A DNA stretch of 7,141 bases. Source: Pyrinomonadaceae bacterium (lineage in GTDB: Bacteria; Acidobacteriota; Blastocatellia; Pyrinomonadales; Pyrinomonadaceae). Both the position numbers and the translations under genes were made by a program. The stretch spans positions 1 to 7,141 of the forward strand of contig JACMMN010000445.1 in the NCBI GenBank assembly GCA_014379075.1. The letters are read 5' to 3'. Shown one piece after another: positions 1-6,065 of the stretch. Numbering within the stretch: position 1 is the stretch's first letter; every line of letters starts with the position of its first letter. The notes under the pieces are model-generated. The model did no database searches. It was not told the origin of the DNA and was given only the letters and a program-made list of their open reading frames with translations.

Positions 1-1296
1 GTCCGGTGTCATGAGAGTGGAGCCGAAGTCCATACCCCGGGTTTGCCCCTTCAAGTTACAAACATTCGACTTCACGACCACGATCTCTTCACCGAATGTA
101 TTGAAGATGTCGTGATGCGCAGCATACAAATCCGCTTTACCGTCAGCACTGAAATCTTCGAAATGGAGATTGAGTATCGCAGACGAGCTGCTCAATCTTC
201 TCGGATAGTATTGCGAAGTGAATCCGCCAGCCGGATTGCTGAGGAGTATTTCGTAATCCTCATCATCTACATTTATTAGATCGCGACGGCCATCACCGTT
301 GAAATCAACCGGTCTAAGTAGGTTACCACTCGTAATCGTCAACGGATAAGTCGCAACCGTAAACGTCGCGTCGCTCTGTCCGGAGAAGACGATGAGATTG
401 TTACTACTGTTTCCATAAATGTCCGTGCGTCCGTCGTTATTGAGATCCCCAAATCCGTAAGGAAAAAAAGTCGGTGTCGACAGCGGGTCACCTAGCACAA
501 ATGTTCCGCCGCCCATGTTTCTCAGTACGCGGATGCGGCTCTGAGCGGAGGAATTTCTGTATGCTATATCCGGATCTCCGTCGCCGTCGTAATCGCCGAG
601 TATGCGGATCGAATCATTAATCTCGTTCTCAGCGGTGTGGGCGAGTATCATGACCGGCGATCCAAGCGAGCCGTCCCCGTTCAAAGGCGAGTAGTAAATG
701 GTCTCGTGACCGGTGGCAAGCACTTCTAACGTATAAACCCAGTCGAGGCGTCCGTCGCTGGTGAAATCGGCAAAACCTATGGGCCGCCACACGTTGTTGC
801 TGTCCCCGGGATTGACTATCGTTGCTTGCGGCGCCAGCGTCCCGTTCCCCATGTTGCGGTGAATTTTCTGATTGGAATTGCCCGCACCCTGGGTCAACAT
901 ATCCACCTTGCCGTCCGAATCAAAGTCCCGGAATTGATAGAAAAAACAGCAGCCGAAATTGTTGGTCGTGGCTGAGCTGTTAAATGTCGTCGTATAGATG
1001 ATCGGATTATCCCAGTCCCAATATCCCGTCGCGAGCGCCGGATAGATGACAATGTCCGAGGTCGCGGTAGTCGTGTTAAAACGAAAATTCCAAAAGTCGG
1101 AGCGCCCGTCGCCGGTCCAGTCGGTGAGGATGAAATTCCCCCCGGTCTGCGTAAAGCGGCGGATCTTGTCCACGGCGCGATAGTCAGATTGGAAATGCGT
1201 GCCGCACTGCTGCCCCAACGCCGGAGAGGCGGTCGAGAGAGCGGACACGACGAAAAACACCGGAACAACTAAATAGGCGAGTAACCTTCTGGACAT
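1..1296 (-). CDS. Secreted FG-GAP/VCBS repeat protein, 3' end cut by window edge
   Basis: The frame is open for 432 codons from an ATG at 1294-1296 to base 1, with no stop, so the C-terminus lies outside. AGGAGG six bases before the ATG fixes the start. Residues 1-28 form a Sec signal peptide (MSRRLL, hydrophobic core, then SPALG before QQC). Seven calcium-loop motifs of the DxDxDG type follow: DWTGDGRSD 59-67, DFDSDGKVD 124-132, DFTSDGRLD 177-185, DYDGDGDPD 235-243, DLNNDGRTD 284-292, DFNGDGRRD 331-339 and DFSADGKAD 381-389. Their spacing of 47-65 residues fits FG-GAP/VCBS repeats, which in known families fold as calcium-stabilised beta-propeller blades in exported proteins. The last visible residue, D432, falls where an eighth loop would start (inference). 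Phrases such as RNMGNGTL and RNMGGGTF match the usual FG-GAP style. It is probably a surface or secreted adhesive or structural protein; ligand unknown. No lipobox or enzyme domain is visible. The gene lies 204 bases downstream of the next repeat protein, on the same strand. Confidence 0.9.
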   Translation of the reverse strand, partial: MSRRLLAYLVVPVFFVVSALSTASPALGQQCGTHFQSDYRAVDKIRRFTQTGGNFILTDWTGDGRSDFWNFRFNTTTATSDIVIYPALATGYWDWDNPIIYTTTFNSSATTNNFGCCFFYQFRDFDSDGKVDMLTQGAGNSNQKIHRNMGNGTLAPQATIVNPGDSNNVWRPIGFADFTSDGRLDWVYTLEVLATGHETIYYSPLNGDGSLGSPVMILAHTAENEINDSIRILGDYDGDGDPDIAYRNSSAQSRIRVLRNMGGGTFVLGDPLSTPTFFPYGFGDLNNDGRTDIYGNSSNNLIVFSGQSDATFTVATYPLTITSGNLLRPVDFNGDGRRDLINVDDEDYEILLSNPAGGFTSQYYPRRLSSSSAILNLHFEDFSADGKADLYAAHHDIFNTFGEEIVVVKSNVCNLKGQTRGMDFGSTLMTPD

Positions 1297-1441
1297 AACG
1301 CCTCCTTTGGGATGACGAACGGTTGATTCTACGACGGAAGTTGGGGAACGGACTCGGTAAAAGGTTAATTTACTTGCAATGAATAGCAGGCAATCTTGAA
1401 TCTGAATATTCTCTGCCAGCTCAATGCGAGATGTCAATCAA

Positions 1442-1477
1442 GAACGCGGATTGTTCACTATATAACAATGCGCGTTC
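1442..1477 (-). terminator. 36-base imperfect palindrome, candidate terminator of the delta-60/VCBS gene
   Basis: GAACGCG (1442-1448) pairs with CGCGTTC (1471-1477), and ATTGTT (1450-1455) pairs with AACAAT (1464-1469). A single G-G opposition lies between the two blocks and the loop is 8 bases. On the minus strand the hairpin starts 23 bases after the stop codon of the 722-residue gene, a typical terminator position. The bases after it on that strand (TTGATTGACAT) are not a true U-tract, so it may instead be an RNA 3'-end stabiliser or a protein-binding palindrome. It sits in the 204-base gap 1297-1500, where the only other clear signal is the AGGAGG ribosome site of the downstream gene. Confidence 0.45.
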
Positions 1478-1500
1478 GCCGTCACAAATTGGTTCCACAA

Positions 1501-3669
1501 TCAAGGGATGAAAGCGTTTTCAGTTGGGATGTCGGTGCTATCACCAAACTGCTGCGCCATGAACCCTGCGGTCGAACGCAAGAGATACCATGTTCCATTT
1601 GAGGGACGGTAAACGGCAATGTCAGCTTTTCCGTCGCCATCGTAATCAGCAGCGACTGGCTTGTCTTCGGCAATGCCAAACGGCATAAAGGAAGAGGTCC
1701 CGGTGCCGGAGTAGCGTATGTACCAATATCCCGTGGACGGACGATAAACCGCAGCGTCCGTTTTTCCATCGCCATCATAATCAGCCGGGACTGGAATGTC
1801 CGTGCTCGATCCCCAAGCGATAGCACGGTGTACCGAGTCGATGCTGCTCATATACCAGAAAGTGCCAGTCCCCGGTCGGAAGATCGCCGGATCAAATTTT
1901 AAGTCTCCATCAAAATCTCCAATGATCGGCTTATCACCAGCGGCACCAAAGTGCTTTTGTGACCAGATTCCGGTAGCGCTACTGAGGCGATACCAATTTC
2001 GTTCTACAGTTCGGTAAATGACGAAGTCAGTCCTGCCGTCGCCATCTATATCCGACGGTCGAGGGATGTCTCCATCGGCGCCGAAATGGGCGACAGTGAA
2101 TACGCCTGTAATACTGCTTTGATACCACCAATCACCGGTCGAAGGCCGGAAGATCGCGAAATCCGTTTTTCGGTCACCATCAAAATCACCCGGAGCCGGA
2201 ATGTCTCCAGGAGCGCCGAAGTAGTGAAAGCTGAACTGCGAATCGGAACTCCGCGACAAGTACCAGTAGTTGTTTGATGGTCTATAGACAGAAACATCCG
2301 CTTTGCCGTCGCCGTCATAGTCGAACAACTTTGTTGGAACAGAAGTTCCTCCGAGATAGCGCACCATTGTAAAGTAGTATCTTGTTGGAGAACTTAGTTC
2401 TGAATAGCCGCCAACCAAAATTTTGCCATCAGGTTGGATGAGAACCGTCTTTCCAAAATCTTTACCATTAGTCGCGCTTATGTGGATAATTCCGCCGAAG
2501 CCGAAAGCTAGATCGAGCGAACCGTTCGCGTTATAGCGAACCAGGGAAAAACTTTGGTTATTACTGATGGTACCAAACCCACCAACATTGGCGACAATTT
2601 TTCCGTCCGACTGAATTGCGACAGATAAAGCCTCCTCACCGTCGGGCATTCCGGGAGGCTTGATAAAGGTATTATCCAGTGTGCCATTCGCATTCAACCG
2701 CCACGCAACGATTTTGTTTCTATCATGTCCGACCACAATGAATTTCCCATCTGGCAACGCCGCTATCCCATTCAATTTTTGTCGTATGCCAACTTCATTA
2801 ATAGTTTGTATATATGTCCATTCCACGCCGCCGTTGACGTTGTATTTAATTGCTATCCTCGAACTAAAATCAATCGATCCGTCGGAGTATCCGCAGACAA
2901 CCATTTTCCCGTCCGGCAGAACGACCAAATCGGTTAGGAAATCGGAGATTCCTATGCTGGGATGAACTATTCTGCCGTTTGTTCCGAAAGTCGTATCGAG
3001 CGAGCCGTCTGCGTTGAGTCTGGCTAAAGTAAATCTGGAATCGACTGTCGCACTCGAAAGATAACCTGCAAAAACGATTTTTCCGTCGCTCGCAATTTTA
3101 AGCGAAACGAGGTATTCATGGTAAAACCCTGATATAAGAGCATTGAAGTCAATGGTTACTTTACCGTCGCCGTCAAAGGTCGTATCGAGCGAGCCGTCCG
3201 AATTAAACCGGGCAATGGCACAATCACTGAACATCACGTTTGCTTCTCGAGATGCACCGCCGACAACAATCTTTCCATCCTGCTGAATATCTACCGAAAC
3301 CGCGTACTCCCAAGTTTGTCCAAATGTTGCCGAAGTCCATCCATTATTGCCAAAGGTCATATCTAAACTTCCGTCGGCATTATACCGGGCGACAATAAAG
3401 CTCGAAACCGTGAAGTTGGGACCTATTCTGGTCCCAACCATGACAATTTTCCCGTCCGGTTGGAGCGCCATCTTAGAGCCACGGAGCATTTCCGAACCAT
3501 CTGGACTGGAAACCACCTTGCCGCCGTTGCCGAAAGTAGGATCAAGGTCTGATGGGGCGGCTATGACCGTCAAACTCATGCCGATGAGACATAGCATCAA
3601 ACCCGGCAAATACTTATTCCAGAGTAATGCTTCGCCGAGCGCCTCTAGAGCATTCGTGATACTTCGCAT
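1501..3669 (-). CDS. Exported delta-60 repeat protein with six C-terminal FG-GAP/VCBS repeats
   Basis: The protein has 722 residues, starting at ATG 3667-3669 with AGGAG seven to eight bases upstream and ending in TGA. The N-terminus is a Sec signal: hydrophobic residues about 20-37, then VIAA before PSD near residue 38. Its n-region is unusually long, about 18 residues with two glutamates. Residues 41-440 hold seven delta-60 units (TIGR02608-like), seen as QPDGKIV-type cores near 70, 130, 195, 252, 306, 353 and 412, alternating with ADGSLDTTFG-type segments. Residues 450-719 hold six FG-GAP/VCBS units with loops such as DYDGDGKAD, each followed by VYRPS.G.WY and FG...DIP. The two parts predict a propeller-like extracellular protein. 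The function is unknown; a surface or matrix role is inferred from export and repeat content. There is no LPXTG, lipobox or recognised type IX sorting domain, and no catalytic domain. It lies between two other exported proteins, with gaps too wide for a tight operon. Confidence 0.95.
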   Translation of the reverse strand: MRSITNALEALGEALLWNKYLPGLMLCLIGMSLTVIAAPSDLDPTFGNGGKVVSSPDGSEMLRGSKMALQPDGKIVMVGTRIGPNFTVSSFIVARYNADGSLDMTFGNNGWTSATFGQTWEYAVSVDIQQDGKIVVGGASREANVMFSDCAIARFNSDGSLDTTFDGDGKVTIDFNALISGFYHEYLVSLKIASDGKIVFAGYLSSATVDSRFTLARLNADGSLDTTFGTNGRIVHPSIGISDFLTDLVVLPDGKMVVCGYSDGSIDFSSRIAIKYNVNGGVEWTYIQTINEVGIRQKLNGIAALPDGKFIVVGHDRNKIVAWRLNANGTLDNTFIKPPGMPDGEEALSVAIQSDGKIVANVGGFGTISNNQSFSLVRYNANGSLDLAFGFGGIIHISATNGKDFGKTVLIQPDGKILVGGYSELSSPTRYYFTMVRYLGGTSVPTKLFDYDGDGKADVSVYRPSNNYWYLSRSSDSQFSFHYFGAPGDIPAPGDFDGDRKTDFAIFRPSTGDWWYQSSITGVFTVAHFGADGDIPRPSDIDGDGRTDFVIYRTVERNWYRLSSATGIWSQKHFGAAGDKPIIGDFDGDLKFDPAIFRPGTGTFWYMSSIDSVHRAIAWGSSTDIPVPADYDGDGKTDAAVYRPSTGYWYIRYSGTGTSSFMPFGIAEDKPVAADYDGDGKADIAVYRPSNGTWYLLRSTAGFMAQQFGDSTDIPTENAFIP
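1525..2322 (-). repeat. Six tandem FG-GAP/VCBS units with an exact 45-residue (135-bp) period
   Basis: This is a coding repeat inside the 722-residue protein, residues 450-715 and onward to the C-terminus. The first Asp of each loop is at 450, 495, 540, 585, 630 and 675, so every step is exactly 45 residues. Loops in order are DYDGDGKAD, DFDGDRKTD, DIDGDGRTD, DFDGDLKFD, DYDGDGKTD and DYDGDGKAD. Units 2 and 4 lack the loop glycine (R and L instead). Unit 3 replaces the usual RPSTG with RTVER. Codons differ between copies, so the amplification is old rather than recent. Confidence 0.92.
2350..3552 (-). repeat. Delta-60 repeat array, seven units
   Basis: This is a coding repeat spanning residues 40-440 of the 722-residue protein. 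Each unit joins a DGSLD.TFG..G segment to a later PDGKIVV.G strand and an ARYNADG segment. Core PDGK or equivalent positions are spaced by roughly 47-65 residues. The unit near residues 270-300 is the most degenerate, with GVEWTYIQ in place of the DGSLDTTFG segment. The family is named for its approximate 60-residue period and occurs in exported bacterial proteins; its ligand is not known. Confidence 0.85.
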
Positions 3670-3974
3670 GTGAATTCTCCTATTAGATAGCGTAGAAAGT
3701 GTTGTCGGGTTGATTGTTTATGAAACCGGAAATATTGTCGGAAGAATAACTTCAGTATAATACCACACAACTCTAAAGGAGAGATTTAAATCGAAGCCTG
3801 CGAGAGATGGCTCAAGTGGGATGCGAAGTATCGCTTCGCTATGGCTTCCCTCACATCTGAATAATGAAAGGAGCAACGCGGGTTCGTAAAATGTTTCCGA
3901 CCGATTTGTGAAAATCGCCTGTCCGTAGCGCTCAACAGACAGGCGAATTCAGGAAATCGAGAAAACGGAACTTG
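3670..3974. other. 305-base intergenic region between hydrolase and delta-60 genes
   Basis: No convincing gene is present. The region contains the hairpin terminator of the hydrolase gene (3911-3946) and, next to the delta-60 gene, its ribosome site AGGAG. An imperfect hairpin has a GCGAAG/CTTCGC stem (3823-3828 with 3834-3839), extended by GTGGGA and TCCC.CAC flanks. The near-palindrome GTATAATAC (3755-3763) gives a TATAAT-like box on both strands. On the minus strand it lies about 85-95 bases before the delta-60 start and could be its -10 element, but no good -35 was found. AAAGGAGAG at 3776-3784 on the plus strand looks like a ribosome site but has no reading frame behind it. Confidence 0.6.
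3911..3946 (-). terminator. Candidate rho-independent terminator of the serine hydrolase gene
   Basis: On the minus strand TCGCCTGTC pairs perfectly with GACAGGCGA (3938-3946 with 3915-3923), a 9-bp GC-rich stem with a 14-base loop. It is followed at once by TTTT (3914-3911) and then C. It begins 28 bases after the TAA of the hydrolase gene and precedes the promoter region of the next gene on that strand. The T-run is short, so termination may be partial. A second small hairpin, CGATTT/AAATCG (3902-3907 with 3912-3917), overlaps its base and could not form at the same time. Confidence 0.62.
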
Positions 3975-5693
3975 TTATTTTATTTTCTTAGCGTTAGCAG
4001 TTCGCGAGCCTTGCGATAACAGCAACCCGACGACCTTTCCGGCAGCATCTTTCTCAAATGAGATATTCGCCTTGACATCGGGAATAGTAAACTGTGTATC
4101 TGAAACAGGCTCGACTGCAAGTTTGGGTTGTCCCGTTAGCTGCCCGAATAATTTATCGCCGTCTTTGGTAATTGTCAGAACAAGATTCGGGGTGACTTGA
4201 TATTCGCCGATGTACGCATCGAAGCCGGAAGTATCAACCTTTGTTTCTTTACCTTCAAGACGTTGTACGATCAGCAAAGCGTTCGCATTCTTCGGATCAA
4301 GCTCGACCGCTTTTTTGTAATTCGCGAGCGCCAAATCTTTTTGCCCGTCTGCGAGATACGTTTCGCCTAGAGAGTCATAAGGATTTGCCGAGCTTGGAAA
4401 CATTTCAACGTTAAGCTTGAAAATCTCAATCGCGTCTTTCGTGCGTTTCATGTTCAAAAGCTGATAACCGAGTGTGTTGAGTTCACCTTCCGAGAAATCA
4501 AACGCCGGAGAATTTTCCGCTTTCAGCTTCCGATATTCGGCGACGGCTGATGCCACATTTTTTTCAACCGCTATCTTGTAAAGCGTTTCGGCAATGGATT
4601 TTTTCGGCGGCTCAACCGGCTGTCCGTTAAGGATACTGATGATTGAATTCGTGATGCGTCCGTGATAACGCCCTAAACCAACATTGTCGAGTAGAATTAT
4701 CGTCTGCTGTTTATCAACCAATCTTGTCAGAAGCGAATTAAAGCCGTTGATGCCGCCGCCATGCTGAATGACTTTAGTTTTCTGCTCAGTTTTTCCAATC
4801 GGTCGGTCGGCAATAATTAATCCGTAACCATAATTAGAAAGTCCGGGCGTGAACATTTTTGTTTTGCTTTCGGCGGAGAGTATCTTGTTTTCATAAAGCG
4901 ACAGCTCCCATTTGTAGAGGTCTTCGACAGTTGAATAAATCGAACCGGCGGCGTAGGGCAGCGACATATCGAGATAAGCGGCGTTGACGTAGCCAGCGGG
5001 AGTTTTTTCGTAACCGCTGGCGCGCTTTTGAAGAATCGGCGCATGATTGTCGTAACCCGTGTTCGTCATTCCGAGCGGCTCTAAAATACGCTCTTTCAAA
5101 ACCGTTTCATAAGATTTTCCGGTAACTTTTTCGACTATCGCGCCGAGCAGGAAATAGCCGGAATTGTTGTAACTGAATTTCGATCCCGGCTCGAATTCGA
5201 GATCGCCGCTCGCAAATTTTTTGACGAAATCCGCAACGCTATACGGATTGCGGCTGATCTCAGCCATAAAATTGGGGCGACTCGTATAGCTTGGAATCCC
5301 GGACGTATGATTAAGAAGTTGATGAATGGTAACTCTTTCGCCGGTATCTTTTCGATAATCGGCCAGATAATCGGTGATCTTTCCGTCGAGCTTGATTTTG
5401 CCTTCCTCGACAAGTTGTAAAATCAGAGCGGCAGTAAACTGCTTAGTGACGGAACCGATGCGGAATTTGGGGTCCGGCTGATTAGGAATCGCCCATTCCA
5501 TATTCGCCATTCCAAAACCCTTTTCGTAAATTATTTTGCCCTTTTCAGCGACTAAAATTGAGCCGTTAAATTGCCCGTAGTCGTGATATTGCTTCAACAA
5601 TCCGTCAATCTTCTGCACATTTTGCTGTGCGAATGCGTTTGTTGCGGTGATGAATGCAATGAAAAATAAAGTAAATAGTTTTGCAGTTTTCAC
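3975..5693 (-). CDS. Exported serine hydrolase (class C beta-lactamase fold) with TPR and DUF3471-like tail
   Basis: The protein has 572 residues. The start codon is GTG (5691-5693). An upstream in-frame stop leaves no longer start, the next in-frame Met is residue 62 beyond the signal peptide, and GGAGA lies about ten bases upstream. Residues 1-22 are a Sec signal ending AFA before QQN. Residues about 27-350 match the beta-lactamase/penicillin-binding serine hydrolase fold (PF00144): SVTK 81-84 supplies the nucleophile Ser81 and Lys84, YNN 175-177 is the YxN motif, and HGGGINGF from 311 replaces the KTG box as HxG. LLNHTSGIPSY (126-136) is also typical. Two 34-residue TPR units occupy 404-437 and 438-471, ending ELDPKNAN. 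Residues 490-572 (YIGEYQV...) resemble DUF3471. Family members include D-amino peptidases, esterases and PBP4-like proteins, so substrate is unresolved and beta-lactam resistance should not be assumed. It probably acts in the periplasm or outside the cell. A divergent gene starts 372 bases away. Confidence 0.95.
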   Translation of the reverse strand: MKTAKLFTLFFIAFITATNAFAQQNVQKIDGLLKQYHDYGQFNGSILVAEKGKIIYEKGFGMANMEWAIPNQPDPKFRIGSVTKQFTAALILQLVEEGKIKLDGKITDYLADYRKDTGERVTIHQLLNHTSGIPSYTSRPNFMAEISRNPYSVADFVKKFASGDLEFEPGSKFSYNNSGYFLLGAIVEKVTGKSYETVLKERILEPLGMTNTGYDNHAPILQKRASGYEKTPAGYVNAAYLDMSLPYAAGSIYSTVEDLYKWELSLYENKILSAESKTKMFTPGLSNYGYGLIIADRPIGKTEQKTKVIQHGGGINGFNSLLTRLVDKQQTIILLDNVGLGRYHGRITNSIISILNGQPVEPPKKSIAETLYKIAVEKNVASAVAEYRKLKAENSPAFDFSEGELNTLGYQLLNMKRTKDAIEIFKLNVEMFPSSANPYDSLGETYLADGQKDLALANYKKAVELDPKNANALLIVQRLEGKETKVDTSGFDAYIGEYQVTPNLVLTITKDGDKLFGQLTGQPKLAVEPVSDTQFTIPDVKANISFEKDAAGKVVGLLLSQGSRTANAKKIK

Positions 5694-5857
5694 TTGTGGT
5701 TTTCTCCGATGGAATTAGGAATGATCGCGCGGAATTCTCAATTAAGTCTTTCCTGGTAATACCATCCTTAAACGAATGGCGGGGAGATTTATTAACAGAG
5801 AACCGCTAAAGGTTCGACTACTCGGTAACGCAGCCAGCCGCATTGTTGTTCCGTGAA

Positions 5858-5887
5858 ATATAATTGCTGAAATAAGAGTGGTTACAA
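5858..5887 (-). promoter_or_regulatory. Candidate promoter for the serine hydrolase gene
   Basis: On the minus strand TTGTAA (5882-5887) is followed after 18 bases by TTATAT (5858-5863). Both boxes are partial matches to the sigma-70-type -35 and -10 consensus. Transcription would leave a leader of roughly 155 bases before the GTG start. The region is AT-rich and chance matches are likely, so this is tentative. Confidence 0.25.
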
Positions 5888-5909
5888 ACCGCTTAAAAGG
5901 AAATAAATA

Positions 5910-5934
5910 TTGACACTAGGAAGGCGGCTATAAT
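5910..5934 (+). promoter_or_regulatory. Perfect TTGACA and TATAAT boxes with a 13-base spacer, upstream of the ankyrin gene
   Basis: TTGACA (5910-5915) and TATAAT (5929-5934) both match the sigma-70 consensus exactly, but they are 13 bases apart instead of about 17. A weaker -10 (TAATTT, 5934-5939) would give an 18-base spacer with the same -35. Either choice starts a transcript about 120 bases before the ankyrin ATG. This is the only place in the window where both consensus hexamers occur close together in the right order. Confidence 0.45.
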
Positions 5935-5973
5935 AATTTACGAGCCGAGCAATATCGGGCTGTTTCCTTGAGC

Positions 5974-6004
5974 CTTGACCGGAGTGAAAAAATTCCGGTG
6001 CAAG
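5974..6004 (+). other. Hairpin in the 5' leader of the ankyrin gene
   Basis: CTTGACCGGA (5974-5983) pairs with TCCGGT-G-CAAG (5994-6004): ten base pairs with one bulged G and an A-rich ten-base loop (GTGAAAAAAT). It lies between the putative promoter and the ribosome site, ending 48 bases before AGGGA. It is followed by ordinary sequence rather than a T-run, so it is not a standard terminator. It may affect mRNA stability or translation; no known riboswitch was recognised. Confidence 0.4.
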
Positions 6005-6065
6005 CCATCCATCCACCTGACCGATCAAAACAGCTTTCATCTCTTTGACGATAGGGAATAATTTT

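Larger units (their letters stand above)
5694..6065. other. 372-base divergent intergenic control region
   Basis: No gene is supported here. It lies between the divergent starts of the serine hydrolase (minus) and the ankyrin protein (plus), so it must hold the control signals of both. Seen in it are a candidate minus promoter near 5858-5887, consensus-like plus promoter boxes at 5910-5934, a hairpin in the ankyrin leader at 5974-6004, and the ankyrin ribosome site AGGGA at 6053-6057. A short GAACC/GGTTC hairpin occurs near 5800-5815. No operator of a named regulator was recognised. Confidence 0.6.

Noticed and set aside
43..279. Plus-strand 78-codon frame opposite the first gene
   Set aside because: It lies antisense to a frame with clear repeat motifs and has no recognisable domain.
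894..1268. Minus-strand 124-codon frame inside the first gene
   Set aside because: It overlaps the FG-GAP/VCBS frame in another phase, is rich in Arg and Ser as out-of-frame translations usually are, and has no ribosome site.
1525..3552. Tandem coding repeats as a CRISPR array or DNA satellite
   Set aside because: The periodicity is that of protein repeats with diverged codons inside one open frame; there are no identical direct repeats with spacers.
3756..3784. Plus-strand TATAAT followed by AAAGGAGAG, suggesting a small gene
   Set aside because: No start codon lies at a usable distance and no frame of useful length follows; the -35 is poor.
4700..5693. Calling the serine hydrolase a beta-lactamase (ampC)
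   Set aside because: The motifs fit the whole PF00144 family; the HxG box and the TPR and DUF3471-like extensions point to an uncharacterised hydrolase rather than a resistance enzyme.
5960..6010. Resemblance of the leader (GTGAAAAAATTCCGGTGCAAGCC region) to part of a cobalamin riboswitch
   Set aside because: The conserved B12 box ending (GCnACTGT) is absent, the leader is too short for the full aptamer, and the downstream gene has no link to cobalamin.
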